Part shown: positions 22,611 to 34,660 of the stretch, piece after piece
Numbering within the stretch: the stretch's first letter is position 1
Layout: every line of letters starts with the position of its first letter
Source of the DNA: Persicaria tinctoria
Lineage: Eukaryota; Streptophyta; Magnoliopsida; Caryophyllales; Polygonaceae
DNA: 64,000 nucleotides
Direction: 5' to 3'
Assembly: GCA_037127255.1 (NCBI GenBank)
Contig: JBANSL010000013.1
Span: 19,922,688 to 19,986,687 of the forward strand
The notes under the pieces: generated by a model
What the model was told of the DNA's origin: nothing
Seen by the model: only the letters and a program-made list of their open reading frames with translations
Database searches by the model: none
Translations under genes and position numbers: made by a program

Positions 22611-24299
22611 TGACGGAGGGAAAGTCGTTGATTCACCTCGCCAAAAATAAATCCCAAACAAACAAACTAGTATAGTATGCAAGTAAGGGGTCGAACCCTA
22701 GAGAATCAAGTATTTCTAAATATTGTGTATTTATCAATATAAAAGAAACGATTTTTATGAATGAAAATAAGAGAAAATAATATTGACAAAAGCAAATAAA
22801 GGATAGAAGAAAAGCGTTTCCACCTACAAGTTCTCGACTTTGGTTGGTTTTATTGATCATCGAATCCTTTTCAAGTTATTATCGTTTCCTACGAATTCCT
22901 CCCGTCTTGGTTTATATAGATTAAAAGTCCTACGAGTCCAATTAATCCCTTACACCTCAATGCAACCTTAACACGGTCAAGATTTAACAAAGAGATAGCA
23001 AATAGTCCCGAGAACTTGAGCATATAAATAACACCAATTAAACACGGTAAATCAATGTTTAAGATATATGTCAACTCCCTACATAATCATGCTTCAAACA
23101 CGGAATCCACATTCTTATGCGTGCTACTACGGAAATAACACAAATACGAAAGTATTAAATCCTAGCATGAAATCAATATTATCAAGGTAGCTAATCAAGA
23201 TAACATCAATAACATAATTAATATCGCACAAAGAAGTTGAAAGAATTATAGAGGAAAAATAACTTAAATTAGAAACTCACAAACCACCAACCAAGTCTCG
23301 AAAGTGTAGGCGGAAACTACAAAATTAGCCAAACATGGCTTACCTAAACTTTCTTCTCTTCAATGGTGATTTCTCTACTTGGAATTTAATTCATTTAAAA
23401 CTTAAGCCTAGAACATCCTATTTATAAGTCTAATGTCTTCCATAAATAAGGTAAAAGATAGATAAACTAGATAGAAACTTCCTAAACAAACTAGATAGAA
23501 GATAGACTTTCCAAATTTAATTCAGCGTCAAATTCCGCTGGCAGCGAAAATTTCCGCTGGCAGCGAATGACCTTGATTGAGCTTCTGTTGGATTTCCGCT
23601 ACCAACTCGCTGGCACACTCGCTGGCAGCGACTTTTCCATGCCTTAGAATTTTTCCATCCTCCTAGGACCCTTCCTTCCGCTTCCGCGAGACTCTGAACC
23701 CGCTGCCGCGAGCTGGTGCTTCCGCTGTCGCGAGATCTCAAACTCGCTGGAGCGAGTTCTCCCTTCCGCAGCCGCGAGTGGCCGAAGCTTCGTCCCCCTG
23801 ATGATTTTCGCTGGAAGCGGAATTTTCCGCGGCAGCGGACGTCTCGCTGCAGCGGAATCAGTCGCTAGCAGCGGACTCGCTTGCCCTTCCTCTCTCGCTG
23901 GCTCCTCCTCTCGCTGGCTCTCTCTTCCCGCGGGCTCTCTCTCGCTGGCTCTGCCGGGCTCCACTCTTTTGGTTCCACTCGCTGCCAGCGAATGAAATTC
24001 CGCTGCCAGCGAAATCTGCCCAGAAACTTGATTCTTCATTGTTCTTCCCTCGTTCTTTCTCTTCTTCTTTCTTTCTCTTCTTAGCTTGATTTCTTGACTT
24101 CACTTGGCCATGTTTAACATCTTTCCCTTGCTTTCCACCATGTCGGATCTACGATTCTGCACAATTCAACCGAAATAGCGTAGATTCCGAACTTTTCCAC
24201 AAAAAGAGTTTTATCTAAATTAACACTAAAACATGCATATTCTACAATGTAAATGCAACTAAATTATCCTATAATGCCCATTAGAAATGTGCATTATCA
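22611..24299 (-). mobile_element. Solo LTR (Athila-like, family 1) with TSD GTATA
   Basis: 1689 bp, starting TGATAATGCAC and ending CCTCCGTCA on the minus strand, flanked by GTATA at 22606-22610 and 24300-24304. It is nearly the same sequence as the solo LTR at 1570-3237, including the CGCTGGCAGCG-type array (about 23530-24020), with small indels within that array. It is nested in the second Helitron. The remaining Helitron tail, 24305-24678, is AT-rich and featureless. Confidence 0.92.
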
Positions 24300-24709
24300 G
24301 TATACTAAGAGATAAAAACAAATCTCAAGTATACCTAACAAACCACAATAAATAAATAAATTTACTACCAATTTTCAAATATAAATAATACATTCATTTA
24401 TATTGTTCCAGGGTATAATTGAAAGATGACAGATGCATTCAAATATGACAAATGCATTCGAAGACAAGAAGAATAAATTAAAGAAAAACAATTTCAACTC
24501 TAAATAACAGTACATTTCATATATAATTTATGATTATTTTTACATACATGCAATTGAGTACAAATATTAATCAAAAATGTAATAATTAACAATGTTTAGA
24601 TGTGAATAGAGTTTAGAGTTTATTTGGAAAAATTATTTATACATTTTCTAATATTAAATATATTAATTTTAAAAAAAAGCCCGCACAAAAGTGCGGGTAC
24701 TAAACTAGT

Positions 24710-25792
24710 TTTGGCCTATATGGTAAACGCCCCATAAAACATCTTTTAGATAAAACCTGTTATAGATAAATTGATTCGGAACCAATTCAATTTATTTGTT
24801 TACCTAATAAATAAAATTAATTTAAGCCACTTGAAAGGAAAACTGATTTTGAGTAGTTTTTTTATTTATATTTTTATTTTATTTGGTTTAAAAAAAATAC
24901 CTTCATTTTAATTCATTTGTGCTATTCACACGGCCTGATCTCGCCATCCGCACGGTGCCGAGTTCGGAGTTCGGTGTCGGTGGGTTAGATTAGCATAATT
25001 TCCAGGTTGACCTTGGTGCCGATGTCGAGTTGGGAAGTCGGCAAACAAGCTGCCGCATAATCTGAACATAATTTGCAGGGGTAGCACATGGACTTTGGCT
25101 GACCTTGGTGCCGATGCCAAGTTGAGGAGTCGGCAACAAGCTGCCGCATAATCTGAACATAATTTGCAGGGGTAGCACATGGACTTTGGCTCCTCCAACT
25201 TAATGCCGATGCCGAGTTCAAATGTTGGCATACAAGCTGTACATGAATCTCAACATTTCCAAGTTGCACATGCCGCCTTCATTGGCTGGCGTCGAGACAA
25301 GCTTGCCGACTTCGGGTGTCGGCAGCGACACCGTGTCAATGGCGAGAAGTTAACCGTGCATATAACAGAACCCTTTTAATTTTAAGCGAAGGATGTACTG
25401 TACAGTATTTGTTAGCCATTAATATGATGCATCCAAATCTATAAATGCAAATTGATTTCTGTAGATAAAGATGTGCCATAAAAGTTGATTTGGCGGTAGT
25501 GGTTGATAACAGCGAGTTGCAAGCGGCAAAGGGTGTCAACACCGATCCCCACCACGGTACGATTCCCCTCTAAATTAAATCGATAGCTTACGATAATTAA
25601 GCGTGTGCGAGATTCACGCCCAACTCCTCTCCATTCGAGGCTGGAAGATGATTCTTCAGTGGAACTCTGAAAGATTTTCAGGAAGTTTCTCCGCCTGATC
25701 TTTCTTTGAGGCAGTTCGTCGAACACTTGGTTGATATTTTCGGTGTGTTCAAGCTCAAGCTGATTTGAAGTCCGAGGTGGTCGCGGCTGAAG
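24710..25792. other. Intergenic region and probable promoter/5' UTR of the sugar transporter
   Basis: 24710-24930 is AT-rich with nothing recognisable. 24950-25330 contains a GC-richer tandem repeat, listed separately. 25340-25792 is probably promoter and 5' UTR of the transporter: the sequence becomes pyrimidine-rich and exon-like from about 25600, and no upstream ATG in a strong context could be confirmed. No TATA box is assigned with confidence. Confidence 0.4.
24995..25230. repeat. 91-bp tandem repeat upstream of the transporter
   Basis: A 50-odd-bp block beginning GCTGCCGCATAATCTGAAC occurs at 25049 and again at 25140 without a visible difference, giving a 91-bp period. The words GTGCCGATG and GAGTTG..AGTCGGCAA recur around it, with a more diverged copy reaching 25330. 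Both copies lie about 0.6-0.75 kb upstream of the transporter start codon. Confidence 0.85.
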
Positions 25793-28700
25793 ATGGGTTC
25801 AAGCTACGATGATGAAGCCGGAGGAGATGATCTCAAGAAGCCGTTTCTAAACACTGGGAGTTGGTATCGGATGTCTGGAATGGGATCGAAGCAGTCCAGT
25901 ATGATGAGTTCGGCCGCAATCATCCCAGAGAGCTCCATTTCCGTCGTTGCTTGTGTTCTAATCGTGGCTTTGGGCCCTATTCAATTCGGTTTCACTGTAA
26001 TCCTTCCTTTTTGCGATTCAATTTGGCATCTTTTTCGATGAAATTGATAATTCATCCGAGTTTACTACTTTAAATTTGCAAATTCAGACTGGTTATTCAT
26101 CTCCAACTCAATCTGCGATCACTCACGATCTCGGCCTCTCTGTTTCAGAGGTGTAGAACACTTATTCGATTCTGCTCATCCTGTTTAATCTGCTTTTGCT
26201 TAATTTTATCTCTGATTTCAATATCTGTTGGTCAGTTCTCTATATTTGGGTCACTGTGCAACGTTGGTGCTATGGTTGGAGCAATTGCCAGTGGTCAGAT
26301 TGCTGAGTATGTTGGACGCAAAGGAGTATGATTTCAATCCCTAGCCATCAGTCCTACCCTATCTCTAAATACTGATCCTAATTAATGCTAATGATGTCTG
26401 TTTGATCCTTTGCTATGTTTGGATTTGCAGTCTCTGATGATTGCCTCCATTCCTAACATAGTTGGATGGCTTGCTATATCATTTGCTAAAGTGAGTGTTG
26501 GGAGCTGCCGGTGTTTGGTTCAAAGATATGATCTTTACAGTCAATTTTGATATTTTTCCTCATGCTCAGGATTCGTCCTTTCTGTACATGGGTCGGCTTC
26601 TTGAAGGATTTGGCGTGGGAATAATATCTTACACGGTAACTGCACTGGTTTGGATTTCCTTGTTTGTGTTGGATATGTCGGTGGCTTGTGGCTGGAATGC
26701 TGATGGAAATTTGTTTGGCTGTTTCTAGGTGCCTGTGTATATTGCTGAAATTGCACCTCAGAACATGAGGGGAACCCTGGGTTCCGTCAATCAGGTTGAC
26801 TGTTATTTTTGTGTTTGATTTCTTTTCCTTGTGAGATTCTAGCATTACTAGTATTGACACATTTCCGCACGTTACCACGGCTTGTTTGTTAGCTTTCTGT
26901 AACCATAGGCATAATGCTGGCTTATTTACTGGGACTTTTTGTCGAATGGAGAGTACTTGCAGTTCTAGGTAAGTCTCATTCAGTGAGTGATGGCAATGTC
27001 TTGTTTGACCTAACTATACAACTTAATTGCAAATATAGATGTTCATCATTGCCGGTGTATGTAGACTCTAATTTTCTTATTGCTCAATTCTTTTTGAAAT
27101 AGTTCCTTGAATTTGGTAATAGTTCCTCTCACTAGTTGTTGCTTTCCTCTGTTATAAATGTTTACATCCGTTATCATAGCGGGTTCTATTATAATTTGAA
27201 ACTTGTTATAAACCTGAACCTGATCAGTTACTGTTGGACAGCTCACAGTTAAACCTTTGAAACTAATGGTTGCGTGAGTCTGTAATTTCCTGGAGGGTAT
27301 CAAGCATTCTTTGTTCCAGCTGAGCAGAAAACATATTTGGACTGGCGTACCCTTTTGATTTCTCCAAGTACCTAATCCTTGTCTATTGTGAGCAATACAT
27401 GCTTGTTCCTGAACTTTTCGAATGCTAAGCTAGATTTTGATCATTGACAATTGCAACTTGGAGATGATGAGTTATGCCTATAATTGTACTGCTTGTGTGG
27501 ATTGTTCTGTTGAAATACAACATTCCGTGTTATGAAATACTCCAGTATTCATTGTGAATTAGCATGTGGCAAATGCGGATTTCATTCTCTCTGCAGGAAT
27601 GTTGCCATGTACTATATTGATACCCGGTTTGTTCTTCATCCCAGAATCTCCTCGGTGGTTGGTATGTTTGTGCTGTTGCTTTGGTCTGCTTGTTTGTTCA
27701 ATCTGCATATAATCTCACTGTGGCACAAATTTGTTTATATTTAGGCAAAAATGGGCATGACTGACGAGTTTGAGACTTCATTGCAAGTTCTTCGTGGTTT
27801 TGATGCTGATATATCTGCTGAAGTAAATGACATTAAGGTATTTGTTCATGTATATATACAAGGAATGACCTCATCTGTGATGATTTATGGCCTCCTTTTT
27901 ATCTTACTGCAGCCTTCTATAATCTATATTCATAAATTGAGTTAATGTTATCAGTTATCACGTGCATTATACAGAGGTCTGTCTCGTCAGCAAACAGGAG
28001 GACTTCCACTATAAGATTTGCGGAACTCAAACAAAGAAGATATTGGCTCCCATTAATGGTTATCTCTTTGGTATTGAAAGCCTTTTTCTACCTTGCATTT
28101 ACCTTCTAGATATATCTAAATGAAATAAAAATATCTGATGTTATGCAGATAGGTATTGGATTACTAGTGCTGCAACAACTTAGTGGAATAAATGGTGTTC
28201 TTTTCTATTCCAGTTCCATATTTGAAGACGCTGGTAAGTGCATTAGGATGTCATCTCCTGTTAGCTAAATGAAAAGAATAAATAAAGAAAGAAAGAAAAG
28301 GAAAAGATGCAGGAAGAAGGAATTATGCTCGTAGCTAAACGCTGATAATGACTACTTACATACTAGGTTCATGAATCAGGACACAAGAAACGTTTAAAGG
28401 TTTTCAAGCGGGTTATTTAGATATGTATTTGGTTCTGGTGTAGTTGCATACCATTTTTTGCTACAATTTAGTTTATTTTTGCTGCTGCTTCAGCATTAGG
28501 GGTAGATCAGGACTCACCGATTTTTTTTAATAGGTGTTGAATCAAGTAAAGTTGCAACAGTTGGACTCGGTGCAACTCAGGTACAAGAGGGAATGCCTGT
28601 TGAACAGAAATAGTTTGCTAAGATAACTCACACTCTAGCTTGATTATTGAAATACTGAATATTTATCTTTGTGCTGTTAGGTTGTGGCAACGATGGTTAC

Positions 28701-29890
28701 TACATGGTTAATGGATAGAGCTGGCCGTAGGCTTCTCCTGATTGTGAGTTTCATCATACATAGTTATTCACATTTAAGAGCTCATTACACAAACTTTTTT
28801 TAAAAAAAATTACTCTCGTTCTTTCATGTTATAGATATCGTCTGCTGGTATGACGCTTTGCCTTCTAGTGGTTGCTGTGTCCTTCTTTGTAAAGGTTAGC
28901 TAAGAGCTTGTCTGGACACCCTGTGTGAATTTAATTATTCTAAACGGTAAATTATACAGCCTGGTTTTCTATATTAGGCCATTTCACACAAAGCCGCCTT
29001 TTATCCACAAAATTACTTTTATCCATCCATAATTCATGTTCTGTTAGCAAATCCACAGCAGTATAAAATGCTAAAAATGTCTTTTAATAAAGGGATGTAA
29101 AATGACCTTAATGAGCGGAATGCTCTACAAAAGGTGAATTGCTATGTAACGCTACTTTTGATGTTAGGACGCTTTATCTGATGGATCTACTGCTTACAAT
29201 GTATGTTGCATTCTTTCAGTTGCCGGAGTTGTGGTATGTCCTGATGTTGTTGCTATTCTTATAGTTCCTTGAAATATGAGGGTCACACTAATCATCGATA
29301 CTCTCTCTTTAGGGAATGGTGGTGGCTTTCTCCCTAGGATTGGGGGCTATCCCGTGGATTATAATGTCAGAGGTAGCCATATCCCTGAGCTATTCCAACT
29401 GATCTTTATCATTTTCCTGCATATGGATGAAGTGGATTTTTAGAAGCTTTTTCCTGAAGTACTCACTCTGACCGTGCCTCATCTGTACTTGGTAGATCCT
29501 TCCGATCAATATAAAAGGACTAGCAGGAAGCATTGCTACGCTATCCAACTGGCTCCTTGGCTGGGTGGTCACGCTGACCGCAAACGTGCTCTTGAACTGG
29601 AGCTCTGGAGGTATATCACATAATTCACATTCATTTATATGTACTCTTTTCGGAAGTGCATATTCCTAGAATTTGTTTCTGGGATTGGAACAATGGAATT
29701 CGTAAATTCCACATTTAGATTGGACTCATGGGATAGCCCACAAGCATTAGTTGATCTATCCATCTGATTGGTAACAGGAACATTCGCCATCTATATGTTG
29801 GTGTGTGCTTTCACGGTGGCGTTTGTTTGCATTTGGGTACCGGAGACAAAAGGGAGAACTTTGGAGGAGATTCAGACGTCCTTCAGATGA
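25793..29890 (+). CDS. ERD6-like monosaccharide/H+ symporter (vacuolar sugar exporter type), intact
   Basis: Eighteen exons can be placed with GT-AG junctions and correct phase: 25793-25996, 26088-26150, 26236-26325, 26431-26490, 26570-26635, 26729-26794, 26893-26968, 27597-27661, 27745-27837, 27975-28058, 28149-28233, 28534-28580, 28681-28743, 28835-28894, 29168-29233, 29313-29372, 29496-29610, 29778-29890. They total 1476 nt, or 491 residues. Family marks: GRKG after TM2, [25 protein letters not shown] closing the N half, QQLSGING in TM7, DRAGRR, and [12 protein letters not shown] at the C-terminus. An acidic N-terminus with KKPFL resembles the dileucine-type vacuolar sorting region of ERD6-like 6 relatives. 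Known ERD6-like members move glucose across the tonoplast; this localisation is inferred. No stop, frameshift or insertion was found. It is the only clear host gene here. Confidence 0.95.
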
Positions 29891-30302
29891 TAAGCTTTTG
29901 CTATACACCTCTCTCTCAATGCAAAAGTTTACTGTTGCTTATGCTTCAGCTAGCTTATGAAGCAAGGTGTGTACGTAAGCCGAGTTCAGTAGCTCTAGCT
30001 TGAATCGGTGTACTGTTTCTGGGATTCTAAAAAGGAGTTCAGGTTCTGTTAAAATTTGTTAAAAAGGGTTCAATTGTATGTGAACTTAATTTTAGTCGTG
30101 TTGTCTCTTTTATGATGCATTTTAAGTTAGTGATTAATTACAGACTTCAACTACACTATGCTAAATGGGTTCAACTGGGACGTATGTAGCTACTAATATG
30201 ATAATTTGTACTTAAAAATGTAATTACTTATTTATAAGTATTAATAAATAAAGTATTAATAATTTTTTCAATATAACAATTATTCATAGCAACGTGATTC
30301 TA
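29891..30302 (+). other. 3' UTR and downstream intergenic sequence of the transporter
   Basis: AT-rich sequence after the stop codon. AATAAA-type words appear near 30243, but no poly(A) site can be fixed. No other gene is visible. Confidence 0.4.
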
Positions 30303-31119
30303 TACTCCCTTCGATCCGAGATGTTTTAGAAGGCGAAATTTGATCAACAATATTTGATGTTTTAGAAGTAATAATTACGTACACTTTGTTACTTTTGCAC
30401 TAATAACAATATAATTTGTATATTTTTTTTGTTTAACCAATCACATTTATGCATAATAAATGTGATTTCGGTGTAAAAATTATTTAATGGAGTATTTAAA
30501 GTTAGAAGTGTCATTTCTTAATATATATATGCATAGTTCTAAAAGATAAAATTTGCCACACAGGCTACTTTTTTTACCCAAATTAAGTAATTGTCTCCGG
30601 ACCTTATGAAATTAGGAAAAAGTCATATCCCTAAATTCGTGCCCCCCCCCACCATAACCCAAATTAGACCTCGTGCCGGTGGCTTGCCGCTCCGAGGAAG
30701 ATGACCAAATTGGAGCTCGCTCTCACGACAATGGCGTTTCCGAGGAAGAAGACGAAGGTTGGATTGGCGGTGCCGCTCGCACTGGTGCCTTGCCGCTCTG
30801 ACGAGCCACCTACATCCCTCCATCGTCCGGTGCGGTGCCTCTCCTCCCGTCTACAGATCGACGACGTCAGCAACAGATCGACGACACTCAGTTGAAGGTC
30901 TGTCGTTGCTCCTCCCAGATCTCGACGTGGCGATTCATCTGTAATCTGGTGGCGATGTCTCTCCATTTGAAGGTCGAATTCAGATCTGAAGGGCATTAGT
31001 GAACGCCTGCGATTCTGGTAAGGCCGAATTCAGATATGAAGGCCGCCGGGGATTGTTGGTTGTCGACAAGACGGCGCGGACACCGGATCTAATTCTAGAT
31101 CTATTAGCGAGGCAGCGAC

Positions 31120-32500
31120 AGGCGGAGGGAAAACCTGTCGTTGATCCGCCAAAGAAAACTCAAACCTATAGCAAGTATAGCAATAAGCAAGAGGTCGATC
31201 CACAGGGAAATTTGTAATTCAAGTATGATTCAAGTGTCAATTAAAGTAACCAAAGAGGGGGGGTTTTGTGTGTGAAAATTCCGCCTTTTATCAAAGCGGA
31301 GTAAAGAAAGCAAAGTAAATGGATTTGTTTTAGACAATTTGGAGAAGCAATTCTACCTATAATTTTCCACTTTATTGGATTGAAGCGATCCTTGTAACTT
31401 CTTCTCATCCTATTAAGTTTCCTATGAATGCCCTTGTCCCGACCTAATATAGTTACTAGTCCAATTAGTCCTAGAAATCCTTATCAATCGAACAGTCCCT
31501 AAAGAAGGATTTAACCCAATTGATAGCTTTAAGTTAAGAGATTAGCCAAAGTATTTGCAGTCCCTAAAGAGGGATTTAACAACACATCCAACTTCCTACT
31601 CATTCAATTAGTTCAATCAGCCCTACAGGAACAAGTTTGCCACTTAGGTTAAGGTTCACAATAAGGAATCTACAAAACCTTAGCAATTGAATTGATTCTA
31701 ACTAGTTGCGCGGGCTAGATAGAATAAAACAATAGACAATCAAGCACAAAGAAGTTGAAGCATTCAAATATAGGAAACAAGGAACGAGAATTAGAAACTC
31801 ACAATCAATCCAAATAAAGCTTCAAATAGCAGGCAGAGTAGATGAGTTTAGTTCCTCATGGAAGACATCGCTCAAAATCTCTAAAGTGTCTGATTAATGA
31901 AAGAGTAGAATAGAAGTGCTGGAAAATAAACTAAAAGTGGCCTTATATATGATCCCAAGTAGGCCATAAACAAATAACTAAGGTCTAGGGTTTTTTTATT
32001 ATTCAAAACGCTGCGCATAAGCGCTGACGACCAATGCTGCGGCTGCGGCATACTGTTTCTTCGTATCCCGCTGCAAATTGATTGGCGGCGGCCGCGACAT
32101 GGTTGCTGCGGCCACAACCAGGGGCCTTTCACGGACAATCCGTCTCGAATTTGCTCTTCTTGCCAACAGGAAAGTTGTAGCTCTTTGAAATAGCTTACTA
32201 ACACATGGTCATAATAGTCAATCGGACAACCGAGGACTCCAAAAAGTGCAAAACAAGTTCAGCATTTCTGGCGACAACTTTTGCAGACTTGTTCTTCGTT
32301 TAGGTTCGCTTCTTCTTCTCATGACCTCTTGAGATCTTCATGTAAGTGTGTAGATTCCTTGAAATAATTAATAAAAGTGTGTAGATTCCGACTCCACTAA
32401 CATAGAGAGCAAATATGCAAATTGTACTTAATTCATCCATGAAATGCATCTTAACTAAGCTAAATGCAACCTATTATGCCTACCTAAATGCATGCTATCA
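31120..32500 (-). mobile_element. Solo LTR (Athila-like, family 1) with TSD GCGAC
   Basis: 1381 bp, flanked by GCGAC at 31115-31119 and 32501-32505. On the minus strand it starts TGATAGCATGC and follows the LTRs at 56100-61605 through most of its length (TTTAGGGACTG, GGATCGACCTCTTGC, TTTCTTTGGCGG words). Its last bases are mutated from CCGTCA. It carries a GGCGGCCGCGAC-type short GC array near 32030-32120. Confidence 0.9.
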
Positions 32501-32879
32501 GCGACCCCTATGATTCCGGCAAGGCCAAACGCCTTGAACTCGTCCACAAGCCTGTGATTCTTGATTTCAGCATCGATAATGTTCTGCAATGTCTCATTCC
32601 GAGTTCAGCATCCGACGGATGATCCATTTAAGATTTTTCATAGTATTTGTGTTTAGATTTGTGAATTTGTGTGATATTGTGGTTGTGTGAATTCCTTAGT
32701 GTTGCTACTCTGCTAGTTGTTTATTGTTGTGCTCCTACTCTGCTAGTTCTTATTTTTTTAAGCAATTTTACTTTCAGCATTTTATTTTGTTATAAAAAAT
32801 TAATGTAGTTATAAAATTTGGGAACAAGAATGTGAATTGGAATTTTGGTAGGGAGATTGATGGTTGCTTAGTTGCATTT

Positions 32880-33475
32880 TGTTAACGAAAGTATAAGAAG
32901 CTTTTCGACATTTTGTTAACAATTTCACCAATGTCAACAATAACCATTTCGGCATCAACAATGTTGCTGAAATCAGAGTTTCAACATCAAAAAAGTTGAT
33001 GTAACTGGGTTTCAGTATCAATAGCGTTGCTGAAACCGGGGTTTCAACATCAACAATGTTGCTGAAATTGGAGTTTTAGCATCATCAACAACAGTGCTGA
33101 AATCGGGGTTTCAACAACACGAAAAAAAAAAATGTTGAAACACGAGGGGGCACAATGTCGAAGTCCTGACGCGAAAAAAAAACAAGGGTTGTTGAAACCG
33201 AATGTGCTGAAACCCATGTTTCAGCAACGCGGAAAAAAAAACTGAAACAGGGGTTGCTGAAATAGGAGTTTCAGCAATTCTGTTTCAGCAACGCGAAAAA
33301 AAAAAACAAAAAAAAAACTGAAATAGGGGTTGCTGAAACCGTATGTGCTGAAACAGAAGTTTCAGTAACGTGAAAAGAAAAAAAAACTGAAACAGGGGTT
33401 GCTGAAACCGTATGTGCTGAAACAGAAGTTTCAGCAATTCCGTTTCAGCAACGCAAAAAAAAAAACGTTGAAACC
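32880..33475. repeat. Degenerate TTTCAGCA/TGCTGAAA repeat array
   Basis: Some twenty copies of GTTTCAGCA, TTTCAACA or TGCTGAAAC occur in both orientations, spaced by A-runs. A near-exact 65-bp block repeats at about 33328 and 33395. It lies in the right subterminal part of the small MULE and is the same word family as in the Ulp1-type MULE. Confidence 0.75.
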
Positions 33476-34660
33476 GGAAGGGGGGGCACAGGGGGAACGC
33501 GTGGGGGGCACAAGGACACAGGGGGGCGGTGAACATTTTGCTAATTTGGAGCACTTGGAGAACATTTTCCTAATAAAGTCCAAAATTTTGGAAATCCTAT
33601 TAATCACCCCTTTCTAAAATATCGAATATTTCTTATCAGAGAGGGTATGTACGTACTTGATTGTTTCAAAGTTATTGACTTGTGATCTTTGCGGTATTTG
33701 GATACACTGGCTTCAAGTCTTCAACCTATCTACTTCATACTATTAAAAAGCAAAGAACATTAAATCAATAACCTTGAACATTTTAAATTTATTGACAATA
33801 ATATTGAACAATAAATTATATTGGAAAATCTTCTATATATGAAAAACTTCATCCTTGACTCCAATACTAGTGGTCTTGTCATGTGTATTTTGACAAATTG
33901 AACAAAGGATGTTTTGCATGGATATACCAAAAGTTTGCCCACTTTGCAAAAATGATCCGGCCCCAAAAATTTGGCAAAGGAATGACATTATGTCATTCTT
34001 GCAAATTCATGGACACATGTTACAAAAGGTAGCCGGTTACACAATGAAAAAGGTGGGAAATAAAAGGACACGTGTCGAATGGAGAGAGTGAGGGAGGGTA
34101 ATCATTTTAGCCAAAAAAAAAATAAAAAAAGGAAGGGATGCAGAGTTACAGTGAGTCTGTGAGAGAGGGAGGAGAGAGGGTGTGGAAGGTTGGATTGAAA
34201 AGCATTAAATGCTAGGAGAGAGAGTGTTACCTTTTCACAAAAATACTTCCCGCCAAGGCAAAATGGAAGGAAAACACAGGGGGATTTTTTCGGTTTTCAG
34301 ATGGAGTATAAAAGGAGATGGGGGAGCTCGCCAAGTGGACACATAAAGCGCAAAACATCTGATTCTTCCCCATGGCTGCCATTAACGTCTAGTTGGAAGG
34401 ATAAAACCCAGAAATTCAGTTACTAGCCAGGCAAAGGGAAATCCTAGTCATCAACCGAAAATATGTAGCCATACATAGGGATACACGTGCCATCTGCAAA
34501 ATCCAGACCTCAACGAATATGGGTAAGTACATTTTATGTTTTGTATTCACAATAATGGATTTTCCCTATCCTTCCCTTACCTCTAACCGATACTGAGAGT
34601 ACCATCTTAACCTCATAATTTTGCAGGGGAGAAAGGGGTGGTATTACTTACTCTCGTTTG

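Larger units (their letters stand above)
20836..24709 (+). mobile_element. Non-autonomous Helitron abutting the first
   Basis: Starts TATAATACTAAAGGAGAAG directly after the CTAGT of the preceding Helitron. It ends with a stem-loop GCCCGCAC-AAAA-GTGCGGGT (24679-24698) and CTAGT at 24705-24709 followed by T. No protein-coding sequence is visible. The interior holds two sets of tandem repeats and a solo LTR. The two Helitrons have different 3' hairpins, so they are not simple duplicates. Confidence 0.75.
30545..33610. mobile_element. Small non-autonomous MULE with nested solo LTR
   Basis: Flanked by (G/T)TTCTAAAA at 30536-30544 and 33611-33619 (8 of 9 match, and the uninterrupted copy B has a single TTTCTAAAA). 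The ends are weakly inverted. The right end (CCTAATAAAGTCC..) resembles that of the Ulp1-type MULE, and both share TTTCAGCA-rich subterminal sequence. The 30600-31115 segment is GC-rich and exon-like but encodes no protein I recognise. Without the LTR the element is about 1.7 kb. Confidence 0.65.
30305..33645. mobile_element. Stowaway-like MITE, copy A (split)
   Basis: Ends CTCCCTTCGATCCGAGATG at the left and CAGAGAGGG at the right, flanked by TA, like Stowaway/mariner MITEs. Without its internal MULE insertion (30545-33610) it is about 270 bp. The inverted ends share ..TTTTAGAA words. The copy-B equivalent is at 46769-53151. Confidence 0.6.

Noticed and set aside
26486..26878. 130-codon minus-strand frame within the sugar transporter
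   Set aside because: Crosses exons and introns of the transporter on the other strand and has no protein features.
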